Of a DNA stretch of 64,000 nt, positions 42,350-50,956 are shown in pieces. The notes below the pieces were generated by a model that saw only the letters and a program-made list of their open reading frames with translations, did no database searches and was not told where the DNA came from. The translations under genes were made by a program, and so were the position numbers. This DNA comes from Nostoc sp. KVJ3 (GTDB lineage: Bacteria; Cyanobacteriota; Cyanobacteriia; Cyanobacteriales; Nostocaceae). The stretch covers positions 1-64,000 of the forward strand of contig NZ_WWFG01000002.1 in the NCBI RefSeq assembly GCF_026127265.1. The letters run 5' to 3'. Within the stretch, counting starts at the first letter, position 1, and each line of letters begins with the position of its first letter.

Positions 42350-43576
42350 ATGGATTCAAATCCAGCATTGTGTGCAGCGATCGCAAATCATATTACTACC
42401 AGTTCCCAGCAGCGAATTACTTTTGCTGAATTCATGGATATGGTACTATACCACCCCGAATACGGCTACTATTCCAGCGATGCACTCAAAATTGGCTTTA
42501 AAGGTGGTGATTTTTTTACCTCTCCTAACCTCTGTGCGGACTTTGGCGAGTTACTAGCAGAACAATTTTTCCAAATGTGGGAAATTTTAGGGAAACCCAT
42601 ACCCTTTTCTCTGGTAGAAATGGGAGCAGGTCAAGGGCTGCTAGCATTGCATATCCTCAAATATCATCAACAGCACTACCCAGATTTTTTTACTGCGCTA
42701 GAATACATCATTGTTGAAAAGTCCCCAACTTTAAGAAAAGAACAGCAGCAACGCTTACAAGATTTTCCGGTGCGTTGGTGCAATTTAGAAGAAATACCAG
42801 CAAATGCGATCGTCGGCTGCTTTTTTTCTAACGAGTTAGTCGATGCATTCCCTGTTCATCAATTCATCCTAGAGACAGGAGAACTCCGAGAAATTTATGT
42901 GACAACGCCACAAAACCTAACCCCCCTAAAAGGTAAAAGCAAATCTTCCTCCCCTCCCTTCATAGGGGAGAGGTCAAATTTTGCATTTGTAGAAGTTACG
43001 GGAGAACCTTCAACCCCCAAACTGGCTGAATATTTAGACTTAGTGGAAATGGACTTTAGCCAAAGTGCATATCCAGATGGCTACCGTAGTGAAATTAATT
43101 TAGCTGCTCTAGACTGGTTGAGTATAGTAGCAGACCGCTTGCAGCGAGGCTATGTGTTAACAATTGATTATGGCTACCCTGCCACTCGTTACTATAATCC
43201 CAGGCGATCGCAAGGAACGTTACAGTGCTATTATCAGCATCGTTTCCATGACAACCCTTATATTAATATTGGGCGACAAGATATCACTGCCCATGTTGAC
43301 TTTACGGCTTTGGAACGTTGGGGCAAACGCTGTAATTTAGACAAAGTTGGTTTTATCCAGCAGGGATTATTTTTGATGGCGTTGGGGTTAGGCGAACGGA
43401 TTGCAGCCCTTTCCGATCGAGAGCAACCTCTCTCAGAGTTACTACAACGCCGAGAAGCATTACACCAGCTGATAGATCCTACCGGATTGGGCAGCTTTGG
43501 AGTCCTACTTCAAAGTAAAGGTCTGGACAAGACAGAAATTTCTCAACCACTTAAAGGATTTACCCTGCCAGAGTAA
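42350..43576 (+). CDS. MidA/NDUFAF7-like SAM-dependent methyltransferase
   Basis: This 408-residue protein has a SAM-binding motif SLVEMGAGQGLLALHILKY (about residues 85-103). It opens with ITFAEFMDMVLYHPEYGYY, a family signature. Human NDUFAF7 methylates an arginine of complex I during assembly; a similar role for cyanobacterial NDH-1 is a guess. Residues about 187-208 (LTPLKGKSKSSSPPFIGERS) are encoded by an in-frame dispersed repeat and look like an extra loop. It follows the peroxidase after 211 bases. Confidence 0.88.
   Translation: MDSNPALCAAIANHITTSSQQRITFAEFMDMVLYHPEYGYYSSDALKIGFKGGDFFTSPNLCADFGELLAEQFFQMWEILGKPIPFSLVEMGAGQGLLALHILKYHQQHYPDFFTALEYIIVEKSPTLRKEQQQRLQDFPVRWCNLEEIPANAIVGCFFSNELVDAFPVHQFILETGELREIYVTTPQNLTPLKGKSKSSSPPFIGERSNFAFVEVTGEPSTPKLAEYLDLVEMDFSQSAYPDGYRSEINLAALDWLSIVADRLQRGYVLTIDYGYPATRYYNPRRSQGTLQCYYQHRFHDNPYINIGRQDITAHVDFTALERWGKRCNLDKVGFIQQGLFLMALGLGERIAALSDREQPLSELLQRREALHQLIDPTGLGSFGVLLQSKGLDKTEISQPLKGFTLPE
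42911..42975. repeat. Dispersed repeat inserted in frame in the methyltransferase gene
   Basis: The stretch begins aaaacctaacccccctaaaa and ends tcccttcataggggagaggt, both common building blocks of intergenic repeats in this genus. It codes an about 20-residue Ser/Pro/Lys-rich loop in an otherwise conserved protein and keeps the frame. Confidence 0.65.
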
Positions 43577-43685
43577 ACATCAATTTAAAAAGTTAAAACT
43601 CTATTTAAGAATGCACTATCAGTCTTATTTAGACTAGCATAACAGTGATTACTGTAAAGTTAAACACACTGCCAAAGTAATAATT

Positions 43686-43781
43686 ATGTCTACTCATGAC
43701 CTGCTAATGCTAGTAACCTTACTTACTCCTGGTATTTTACTCTCAGTGATAATTATGGCGACTTTTGCGGCTGGTGGCTAA
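43686..43781 (+). CDS. 31-residue single-TM microprotein
   Basis: The ATG at 43686 opens a 31-codon frame. The translation is hydrophilic for six residues (MSTHDL), hydrophobic for about 22 (LMLVTLLTPGILLSVIIMAT) and ends FAAGG. This pattern is that of the tiny one-helix subunits of photosynthetic and respiratory complexes (compare PetN, PetM, PsbM, NdhP, NdhQ in size), though I do not recognise which, if any. A hairpin with arms cagtg and cactg follows (about 43801-43820). No strong ribosome binding site is visible. Confidence 0.5.
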   Translation: MSTHDLLMLVTLLTPGILLSVIIMATFAAGG

Positions 43782-43857
43782 TCACCAAATACGGTGTTAT
43801 CAGTGTTCAGAAATAACTGTTCACTGATAAGCGATCTTAAAATCAAACAATGAAAAC

Positions 43858-43890
43858 GCGATGTCTACGACAGGCTACGCCTACGCTGTA
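43858..43890. repeat. Short dispersed repeat (ggctacgcctacgc type)
   Basis: It contains gcgatgtctacgacaggcta followed by cgcctacgctgta. Related pieces lie at about 8778-8816 and 30036-30056. It lies 18 bases before the start of the next dehydrogenase gene. Confidence 0.5.
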
Positions 43891-43907
43891 CCAAAGGAAT
43901 ATGAAAA

Positions 43908-44774
43908 ATGAAGGTGGCATTTCTGGGAACTGGACTGATGGGACTACCAATGGCTCAAAGGTTATTAGCCGCAGATATACAGCTAGTTGCCTACAATCGC
44001 ACCCCAGAAAAATTAGCACCACTACAAGCAGCTGGGGCTGAAATTGCTACACATCCCCGCCACGCCATTCGTGCTGCTGAGTGCGTAATCCTCATGCTCA
44101 CTAATGCCTCAGCCATTTATAATGTGTTGCTTTCAGATACCGCTTGGCAAACTCTAGAAGGGCGCACAATCGTTCAAATGGGAACAATTACGCCCACAGA
44201 AAGCCAGGAAATTAGGGATGCAGTTGTTGCAGGAGGTGGTGAGTATTTAGAAGCACCTGTATTAGGGAGTATCCCGGAAGCAAAAGCTGGCAAGTTGACT
44301 GTTATGGTAGGGGCAGAGCCAGAACAATATCAGCGCCATTTAAAGTTACTCCAACATTTTGGGACAGAACCCTTACTTATAGGCCCAGTAGGAACTGCGG
44401 CGGCGCTCAAATTGGCATTAAACCAACTAATAGCTTCCCTAACAACTAGCTTTGCTCTAAGTCTAGCTTTTGTCCAGCGTCAGGGTGTTGATGTGGATGT
44501 ATTTATGCAAATCTTGCGCGAAAGCCCACTCTACGCACCTACTTTTGACAAAAAGTTACAACGAATGTTGGATGGCAATTATGCCGATCCCAATTTCCCC
44601 ACAAAACACTTGCTTAAAGATACAGAATTGTTTATCTCGGAAGCGAAATCTCGGAGTTTGGATCTTAGTAGTATTAAAGGTGTACGGCAAATCTTGCAAA
44701 CAGCCGTGAAAATGTCATTTGCTGATGATGATTACTCATCACTATTTTCTGTAATTAAAGAATGGGGGGAATAA
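43908..44774 (+). CDS. 3-hydroxyisobutyrate dehydrogenase-family oxidoreductase
   Basis: This 288-residue beta-hydroxyacid dehydrogenase has the N-terminal Rossmann motif VAFLGTGLMGLPMAQRLL. The substrate motif is EAPVLGSIPEAKAGKLTVM (about residues 119-137), with the catalytic Lys in GTAAALKLALNQLIA (about 165-179). Members reduce or oxidise short hydroxy acids or semialdehydes such as glyoxylate, succinic semialdehyde and tartronate; the exact one cannot be told. It looks monocistronic, with an 11-bp stem just after its stop codon. Confidence 0.92.
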   Translation: MKVAFLGTGLMGLPMAQRLLAADIQLVAYNRTPEKLAPLQAAGAEIATHPRHAIRAAECVILMLTNASAIYNVLLSDTAWQTLEGRTIVQMGTITPTESQEIRDAVVAGGGEYLEAPVLGSIPEAKAGKLTVMVGAEPEQYQRHLKLLQHFGTEPLLIGPVGTAAALKLALNQLIASLTTSFALSLAFVQRQGVDVDVFMQILRESPLYAPTFDKKLQRMLDGNYADPNFPTKHLLKDTELFISEAKSRSLDLSSIKGVRQILQTAVKMSFADDDYSSLFSVIKEWGE

Positions 44775-44781
44775 ATTTTTG

Positions 44782-44807
44782 CAGGGGCAATTAATGAATT
44801 GCCCCTG
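44782..44807 (+). terminator. Hairpin after the dehydrogenase gene
   Basis: The arms caggggcaatt and aattgcccctg form a perfect 11-bp stem with a 4-base loop, 7 bases after the stop codon. Only a short T-rich stretch (cgtgtcgtttt) follows, so it is a plausible but imperfect intrinsic terminator. Confidence 0.55.
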
Positions 44808-44924
44808 AGCGCGTGTCGTTTTGCGTAATATTCAGGTTCGGTTAAAACTTACTCCTTAATTTTTAATTTCTAATTTTTAATTCCCCAAAGGGGTTGCCCC
44901 AAATTAATTAAAAAAAGGTCAAGT

Positions 44925-45029
44925 CACTGCCTTGTGGGGGTTCCCCCAGTTGTGGTAAGTGGCATGGGAAACCCGCTCATACGACTGGCTCCCCTAGGGA
45001 TCTTTTCAAAAATCAAACCGGGTTCCTAT
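44925..45029. repeat. Dispersed repeat related to 40020-40135
   Basis: It has an internal hairpin tgggggttcccccag and the shared blocks actggctcccctaggg and caaaaatcaaaccgggttcc. It lies directly at the 3' end of the helical-repeat protein gene, which stops at 45031. Confidence 0.5.
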
Positions 45030-45030
45030 A

Positions 45031-47097
45031 TTACTGCCCATTAGTAGTTGATTGAGGAAATGGTAGAGGTTCAGTTTGGGGCTGAGGTTGAGGTTTGGGA
45101 TTCAGAAAATCCTGCCAAGTCTTAATTTGGTCTTGTGCCGCACTGTAAGCAGCACTACCGCGGGGAATGGATTTGGCAATATCGATTCCTCTGGCAATAT
45201 CAGACTGACCTTGAGTGCGGGCTATTTCTAACAATTGCTGACTCCATTGGTCAATAGCCAGATTTGCATCCATCCGTAAGATGCTATTGTTTGAAACCTT
45301 ATCAGCCAGTCGTATTGCTTCAACCAAGGCTTCTGGTGTGCCAGTGGCTCCAACTTCCTGGGCTTTTTTCCAATTTTCTTTGGTGCGGATTTGCCCTTCC
45401 CAGTCATTTATAGCAGCTTGTGCTTCCCCAGAAAGCGCTCTTCCTGACGAGGCAATTTGTTGAGCTGCATTAATGGCGGCAGTTAAATTTCCACTTTGAG
45501 CCAGTTCTTGTGCTTGATCTAAGTAGGGTTGGTCTTGAATTCGCTGAATCTTTCCTATCCAAGTGCGAATTCTTTTTTGTGCTTCTGGATATAATGCACG
45601 ACCTCGACGAATTTCGCTAGCCTGGTTAATCGCAGCTTGCAAGGAATTAATATCCTCGAATACCCCTATCTGTTCGGCACGATCTAAGTAAGGTTGGTCT
45701 TCAATTGTCTCCACTTGGGCTTGCCAGCGATTGATTTCTTGTCTTGCTTCTGTGGCACGGGGATTACTAGCAGGAATGAGTTCTACTTGGGCGATCGCAG
45801 CTGTTAAATTAGGGACTGTTCCCTGGCTAGCCAACATTCTTGCTTTTTCTAGATTGGCAACATCTTCAATTTCCAGCTGCCAACGAGCAATGAGTTGCTG
45901 GGCTTCGTTATACACTGGTCTGGAAGGATCGATTTGTTGTGCTTGAGCGATCGCAGCCTCTAAACCAGAGACATTGCCAATCCAGGCACTCCTTTTCGCG
46001 TCGGCAATGGCGATAAAGTCATCTGTTTCGCCTTGTAGTTTCGTACTCTCTGGAATTTGCCTAGCAATATTCAGGGCTTCATCAGCATCCCGCTTGTCTA
46101 GTTTTTCCTGTGCCAAGTCCAGCATTTTGCGCCCAAATGCCGGAATCGCTTCCTGAGCTTTTTGGTAAAGGTAACTTTCCTGCCCAATGGACTCAGCTAG
46201 CCTGATAGCTTCTAATAAATTATCGACTACTTTGCTGGAAGCTAAACTTTCAGCTTTTCCTAACTTATCGCCATCTTCCCGTGCTGTGGCAATTATCCGA
46301 TTCAATTGATCGTATTTAGTACCCGCCCAATATTGATTGTTTACGCGCAGCATTTTGGCGGATAACATGAATGCCGATTGCCAGCGCCGTTCCTTGACTT
46401 CTGCGATCGCACTATTATATGTTGTTTCTGCCTTTGACCAAATTGTTTGCCATTTGTCAACTTGTTCATCGACTAATTTATAAGCTGCCACATCTTCGGG
46501 TATTTTTTTTGCTGTGGCGATCGCTTCTTCTAAATTCCCTGTTTGGAAACTTTGATCTGCTAGCTTCAAAATATCCCGCGACCATTCTTCAATGAAACGA
46601 TCGATTTCTCCATGCAACGGGTGATTTTGTGGTAGTTGCTTCACCAGAGCGATCGCTTGCAATAGGTCGTTTACTGTTTGCTTAGAAGCCGCCAACTGAG
46701 CGCAATGTAGCCGTACAGAAGCACTAGCTAGGGGCCAGAAAATCGAGGGGCAATTAGGGGCAGCTGGCAATTTTAGCAGCATTGCCATTGCTAAGAATCC
46801 CACACTGCCCGGAATCAACATTAGTAGTACTAGCCATAATGTCCAGCTTTTCATCCAGCGGGGCCATTTCCCAGAGGTACTACTGAGTTTGGCAGTTTCT
46901 TCTGAATTACTATTTATAGGTAATCCTTCCCTATGGTTTTTTTTTCGCCGCTTCACTGACTTGGAGTTAGAACCAGTAGCTGGGACATCAAATGGTTGAG
47001 TTTCACCGAATTGTTCTGTTCGGGATAATCTTTTGTTTTGATCTGGCTCTCTTTCACTGGCTGAAGACCAACTGTCTGGAATATCCCGCTCTGTCAT
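45031..47097 (-). CDS. Single-pass membrane protein with tandem helical repeats
   Basis: The protein has 688 residues. The first 80 are polar and basic (KSVKRRKKNHREG), then one membrane segment (about 87-110, LWLVLLMLIPGSVGFLAMAM). The remaining 570 residues consist of seven or more helical repeats of about 60-75 residues. Each follows the pattern 'LxxAIxxAxxI ... ALYxEAQxxIxxWxxxI'. The tail is QPQPQTEPLPFPQ. The repeats resemble TPR-like solenoids. I do not know the function; similar proteins are loosely annotated as chromosome segregation ATPases, but no ATPase motif is present here. It probably has a short cytoplasmic head and a large domain across the membrane. Confidence 0.8.
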   Translation of the reverse strand: MTERDIPDSWSSASEREPDQNKRLSRTEQFGETQPFDVPATGSNSKSVKRRKKNHREGLPINSNSEETAKLSSTSGKWPRWMKSWTLWLVLLMLIPGSVGFLAMAMLLKLPAAPNCPSIFWPLASASVRLHCAQLAASKQTVNDLLQAIALVKQLPQNHPLHGEIDRFIEEWSRDILKLADQSFQTGNLEEAIATAKKIPEDVAAYKLVDEQVDKWQTIWSKAETTYNSAIAEVKERRWQSAFMLSAKMLRVNNQYWAGTKYDQLNRIIATAREDGDKLGKAESLASSKVVDNLLEAIRLAESIGQESYLYQKAQEAIPAFGRKMLDLAQEKLDKRDADEALNIARQIPESTKLQGETDDFIAIADAKRSAWIGNVSGLEAAIAQAQQIDPSRPVYNEAQQLIARWQLEIEDVANLEKARMLASQGTVPNLTAAIAQVELIPASNPRATEARQEINRWQAQVETIEDQPYLDRAEQIGVFEDINSLQAAINQASEIRRGRALYPEAQKRIRTWIGKIQRIQDQPYLDQAQELAQSGNLTAAINAAQQIASSGRALSGEAQAAINDWEGQIRTKENWKKAQEVGATGTPEALVEAIRLADKVSNNSILRMDANLAIDQWSQQLLEIARTQGQSDIARGIDIAKSIPRGSAAYSAAQDQIKTWQDFLNPKPQPQPQTEPLPFPQSTTNGQ

Positions 47098-47251
47098 CTC
47101 TCACACCAAAATAATTGAATAGCGCTCTGTTTTAGGTCGATAATTCCATTGTTGACATAGTAGCTTTCTCATGATTAAAAAGCTACTTTTTTGATTATCT
47201 CTCTCCACAGAGTAGCATTATCAATCTCAAAAAACAGTGCTATTTTATACT

Positions 47252-48157
47252 TTATCCTGAAACAGTAGATTCGGCTTGCAAATCGGCAATTAGTTGAGCT
47301 AACTGATCGCTACTTGCCTGGTAAACATTGCCACAAAAGTCGCAAGTTGCTTCAGCACCATCATCTTTAACAATCATATCTTGCAGTTCGGCTTCTCCCA
47401 AAATTTTGAGTGCCCCTAAAACGCGATCGAAAGAACAACCACAGTGGAAGCGTAGCATTTGCCGTTCGGGAAAGATTTCCAGTCCCATGTCTCCCAACAG
47501 GTCGGTAAGAATTTCAGTCAAATTCTTCCCAGCTTGCAACAATGGCGTAAATCCTGCTAAACTAGCAACCCGCGATTCCAAGGTTTCTACTAGGGCTTCA
47601 TCTCTAGCAGCTTTGGGTAACACTTGTATTAGTAATCCTCCAGCCGCAGTTACTCCCCCTGCTCCCACAAACACACCTAAAACTAAAGCTGAAGGTGTTT
47701 GTTCGGAATTCACCAGATAATGAGCCACATCATCACCAATTTCGCCAGAAACTAGTTGCACCGTACTAGAGTAAGGATAACCATAACCGACATCCCGCAC
47801 AACGTAGAGGTAGCCACCACCCACTGCGCCACCAACATCTAACTTACCTTTGGCATTAGGAGGCAATTCTACAGATGGATTCCCCACATACCCGCGTACC
47901 GTACCATCTAACCCAGCATCTACCAATATGCCGCCCAAAGGGCCATCTCCTTTTACCCGCACATTGACCCTTGACCCTGTTCGCTTCATACTAGAAGCCA
48001 TTAACAAGCCCGCCACCATAGTCCGGCCCAGTGCTGCTGTTGCCACATAAGAAAGCTTGTGTCGCCCCCGTGCTTCTTCTGTTAAACGTGTGGCGATCGC
48101 ACCTACGGCACGAATTCCACCTTCGGCTGCTGTTGCACGAATTAACTGATCCGCCAT
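47252..48157 (-). CDS. hslO: Redox-regulated chaperone Hsp33
   Basis: This 301-residue chaperone is switched on by oxidation. The four zinc-binding Cys are in FHCGCSFDRVL and ATCDFCGNVY (CxC ... CxxC) near the C-terminus. The N-terminal domain begins MADQLIRATAAEGGIRAVGA and contains GPLGGILVDAGLDGTVRGYV. I chose ATG 48157 because the family starts there; an in-frame ATG ten codons upstream is less likely. It stands alone. Confidence 0.95.
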   Translation of the reverse strand: MADQLIRATAAEGGIRAVGAIATRLTEEARGRHKLSYVATAALGRTMVAGLLMASSMKRTGSRVNVRVKGDGPLGGILVDAGLDGTVRGYVGNPSVELPPNAKGKLDVGGAVGGGYLYVVRDVGYGYPYSSTVQLVSGEIGDDVAHYLVNSEQTPSALVLGVFVGAGGVTAAGGLLIQVLPKAARDEALVETLESRVASLAGFTPLLQAGKNLTEILTDLLGDMGLEIFPERQMLRFHCGCSFDRVLGALKILGEAELQDMIVKDDGAEATCDFCGNVYQASSDQLAQLIADLQAESTVSG

Positions 48158-48297
48158 GAATAACCTTACATTTCTTAACAAGTTCACATTTTCTATTCTA
48201 AGTTCTCTGCTGCTAGAAAAGTGACACCATAATAATCACTGATTGTATTTGCAATATTAGAAATAGTGATGTTTCACCTTTAGGTAATCTTAGAAAA

Positions 48298-48684
48298 ATG
48301 CTCGGTAATTTTCAACAAAGTCAATTGCGGATCGAAATTGAAGCGTCAACAGATGCAATTCGTGACAGCCTACTGCATCCGGTACAACTAGAAAAATGGC
48401 TCTTAGGGCAACGCTTTGCGCCAGGAATGCCAGAAGAACTACTTCCAGGATTCGAGTTTACAACCTGGACAGGGCCAGTCTCGATTCATCATCAAGTAGA
48501 CATTGTAAAATCCAACTGTCTCCGTTTGCTACTCAGTGGAGGTATTGACGGGTTCCATGAATGGTATTGGGGAGAAGGTTGGGTACAATCCCGCTTGGAA
48601 GGAGTTTCAATTTTGCCCTTGAATTTTGGTCAAACCCTGAGTTTGTTGAGCTTGCGTCAATTTCTGGCAACTCAAGGACGTTGA
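48298..48684 (+). CDS. Small SRPBCC/START-like protein
   Basis: This 128-residue protein has no signal or membrane segment. The layout QLRIEIEASTDAIRDSLLHP, then LEKWLLGQRF, FTTWTGPVSIHHQVDIV and WYWGEGWVQSRLEGVS resembles the helix-grip (SRPBCC) fold with a ligand-binding cavity. The exact family and ligand are unknown. It is divergent from hslO, with 140 bases between starts, and is followed by a low-complexity repeat with inverted ggagtaggg / ccctactcc arms (48687-48805). Confidence 0.65.
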   Translation: MLGNFQQSQLRIEIEASTDAIRDSLLHPVQLEKWLLGQRFAPGMPEELLPGFEFTTWTGPVSIHHQVDIVKSNCLRLLLSGGIDGFHEWYWGEGWVQSRLEGVSILPLNFGQTLSLLSLRQFLATQGR

Positions 48685-48815
48685 ATGGAGTAGGGAGCGG
48701 AGGGGCAAAGGAGCAGAGAAGAAAAAAGTTTTCGGTACAAGCCCTACTCAAGAGTGCGCGTTCTTCTTTTCCTTCCGCTCCCCTGCTTCCCACTCCCTAC
48801 TCCCCACTTCCCAAT

Positions 48816-49430
48816 TCAAGAATCAGAAATAATACCTACAATAATTTTTACCAATACAGATAAATTTTCTGGAACTTGATAGCGTTTCTGGTCTTGAGTC
48901 ACCTGACGATTCGCACGATGATAAACTCCAAAGCGCCAGTCTTCACCAGTCGTAACTGCTCCATATAGAAGTTCAGATGTGGATTTAGTCCATTGGTCAA
49001 GTGCTATTAATTCAACAGCGAGTTGAGTAAATCCTCTAACCAAATCTGATTGTTTGGCTTCGATGACTAATAAATTTTGAGGTGCTGCAATATAGTAATC
49101 AAGAGTCCCTTTTAGATAGTCGTTGACAGCAATAGAATATTCTATGTTGAGTCTCTGATTACTTAAATTGCATACTTCAAACAAAATTGGACTAATTAAA
49201 GCTTCCCGTCTCGTAGCTTCATTAACTAAATCAACATGAGAGAAATTACGGCGAAGTTGCTGCTGTAAGAATTGGATGTCTAAAATTTCTGATGATTCAG
49301 GTAATGTTAGATTTTTCCTTTCAATAGTGCAATTTAATTCAGCTAAAATATCATCAATTACGAAAGGCAATTCAAAATATCGGCTAAAACTATAAGATTC
49401 ACCAACTTGGAGAATGCGGCGGGAACTCAT
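48816..49430 (-). CDS. Unknown protein with PD-(D/E)XK nuclease-like core
   Basis: This 204-residue protein is not recognised by name. The segment GTLDYYIAAPQNLLVIEAKQ gives the Asp ... Glu-x-Lys spacing of a PD-(D/E)XK nuclease core, followed by a helix (VRGFTQLAVELIALDQW) as in that fold. An RxxAxx-type upstream helix is also present (NEATRREALISPILFEVC). The ATG at 49430 has GAGG five to eight bases before it and is preferred to an upstream in-frame start. It lies next to a Uma2 gene of the same fold class, on the same strand. Confidence 0.7.
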   Translation of the reverse strand: MSSRRILQVGESYSFSRYFELPFVIDDILAELNCTIERKNLTLPESSEILDIQFLQQQLRRNFSHVDLVNEATRREALISPILFEVCNLSNQRLNIEYSIAVNDYLKGTLDYYIAAPQNLLVIEAKQSDLVRGFTQLAVELIALDQWTKSTSELLYGAVTTGEDWRFGVYHRANRQVTQDQKRYQVPENLSVLVKIIVGIISDS

Positions 49431-49523
49431 AAAAACCTCAGCCAAATTTATCTCAACCTTCTCTACAGAAGTTACGCTACCAACCAGGTGAGCATTTAGA
49501 TTTTTTAAATCCTTAAATTATTT

Positions 49524-50120
49524 TTAATCCCCAGCAGTCAACACTTGCTCAACTGTTAATTCTAACTCTGGAAAAATTTGAGATTGAATGCGATCGCTAC
49601 CAACAAACTCTACTGGTTCGTATAATTCTTCTATTAATGTGAAGACAGTCACTTTGCTCGTTAATGGATCGACAATCCAATATTCTGGAATGTTGAGAAC
49701 ATTATACTCAACTCGCTTGGCTCGATAGTCTACAGTCTTTGTTGATTCACTAACGACTTCTACCACCAACAAAGGAGGTGATTCGTTGAGTTCAATAACT
49801 GCTTCTCGGTTTCTCAACTCCCGCCACTGAGGTAATGGCATCACAACAACATCTGGAATTCTCGATGTATCCCATCTGCCAGCACGGGGGGAACGAACAC
49901 CGATAACCATTTGTTTAGAAGTCCAATCTAACTTTAGGCGGAGAATTTCTAATCGAAAGCAAACATTGAGAAATTCTGTTAAAGCCCCATGTTGTCCACT
50001 TCCTAGACTCATGGGAATTAGTTCTCCATTGACCAATTCATAGCGGGTATCAGTGCCATCATCATAAGCCAGATACTCTTCAAAGGTAAGTCGTTTAGTA
50101 ACTGCTGGGGTTGTAGTCAT
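49524..50120 (-). CDS. Uma2 family endonuclease
   Basis: This 198-residue protein shows the expected Uma2 pattern: LTFEEYLAYDDGTDTRYELVNGEL, RIPDVVVMPL, then PPLLVVEVVSESTKTVDYRAKR and YNVLNIPEYWIVDPLTSKV. The fold is PD-(D/E)XK (Asp, Glu, Lys visible in DVVV, VEVVS and DYRAKR). Cyanobacteria have many such genes of unknown role. ATG 50120 is chosen because a longer frame would overlap the universal stress protein gene. A decayed relative is at 23251. Confidence 0.88.
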   Translation of the reverse strand: MTTTPAVTKRLTFEEYLAYDDGTDTRYELVNGELIPMSLGSGQHGALTEFLNVCFRLEILRLKLDWTSKQMVIGVRSPRAGRWDTSRIPDVVVMPLPQWRELRNREAVIELNESPPLLVVEVVSESTKTVDYRAKRVEYNVLNIPEYWIVDPLTSKVTVFTLIEELYEPVEFVGSDRIQSQIFPELELTVEQVLTAGD

Positions 50121-50152
50121 GGCACGATCGTCTGATTTGCCTTTACCTGATT

Positions 50153-50578
50153 TTAATTGGGTTTTACCACCAACACCGAACAATTCGCTTCTTCCACAAC
50201 TTGACTGCTAACAGAACGCTGGACAATTCGCTTCATCCCAATCAACCCCCGACTACCAATTACGATCAAGTCAGCTTTGTAAATATTAGCAAGACGAATA
50301 ATCTCTTCGGCAGGATCGCCAGTTACCAGTTCTAACTGACTTGTAACTGATAAGTTTTCCTGATAGTATTGAAGCTGTTTTTCAAGCTGAAAATAAGGAA
50401 ATGTTGGGGAATCTGGCTGAGGACGATCGGCGGGTAGTTCGATCTCTGACTTTGGAGTGGGAAATACATGACAGAGAACAACCTTGGCATCTTTTGAAAA
50501 TGCCAAATTATCTAAAGTCTGAATTACTCGTTCTGCAATTTCTGAACCGTCCAGAGCTACCAAAATTTTATTTAGCAC
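50153..50578 (-). CDS. Universal stress protein (UspA family)
   Basis: This 141-residue protein has ILVALDGSEIAERVIQTL at the N-terminus and DLIVIGSRGLIGMKRIVQRS followed by VSSQVVEEANCSVLVVKP. In the usual ATP-binding pattern Gly-2x-Gly-9x-Gly-Ser/Thr the third Gly is replaced by Arg here (QRSVS), so nucleotide binding may be weakened. It lies 32 bases before the Uma2 gene on the same strand and could be co-transcribed. Confidence 0.9.
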   Translation of the reverse strand: MLNKILVALDGSEIAERVIQTLDNLAFSKDAKVVLCHVFPTPKSEIELPADRPQPDSPTFPYFQLEKQLQYYQENLSVTSQLELVTGDPAEEIIRLANIYKADLIVIGSRGLIGMKRIVQRSVSSQVVEEANCSVLVVKPN

Positions 50579-50956
50579 CGCTCTCGTCTCCTATAAGAGT
50601 AGACCCCTTATATAAGTATGTAGTAAAACCTGTTGGCAGCTACACTAAATTATTTTTCCATCTGCCTACTTAGTCGATCGAGAAGAATTCAGAACTCAGG
50701 AGCGCAGTCTGAGATACTTCGCCCTAAATGAGCGGTATTCTCGTAGAGAGCGGTAGAGTATTTACTAATTCTGAATACGACTTACCCAAAAATCCACACA
50801 GTAGGAGCAGTTTGTGAATTGCCCCTACCAGAAAATTAGGGTTTTGGCTATTGTTTGCGTAAATACTACTGAATTCTAAATTCTGACTCCTGTTTTATTT
50901 GGAACCTATTGAGTGGCTTTTGCCAACAGTACTAGGGGAAAATTAACCATTCCAAA
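50579..50956. other. Intergenic region, no supported gene
   Basis: The 378 bases contain a short gagcggtattctcgtagagagcg repeat-like stretch and agtttgtgaattgcccctac, which resembles pieces of the hairpin at 44782. No protein frame or RNA is supported. Confidence 0.5.
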
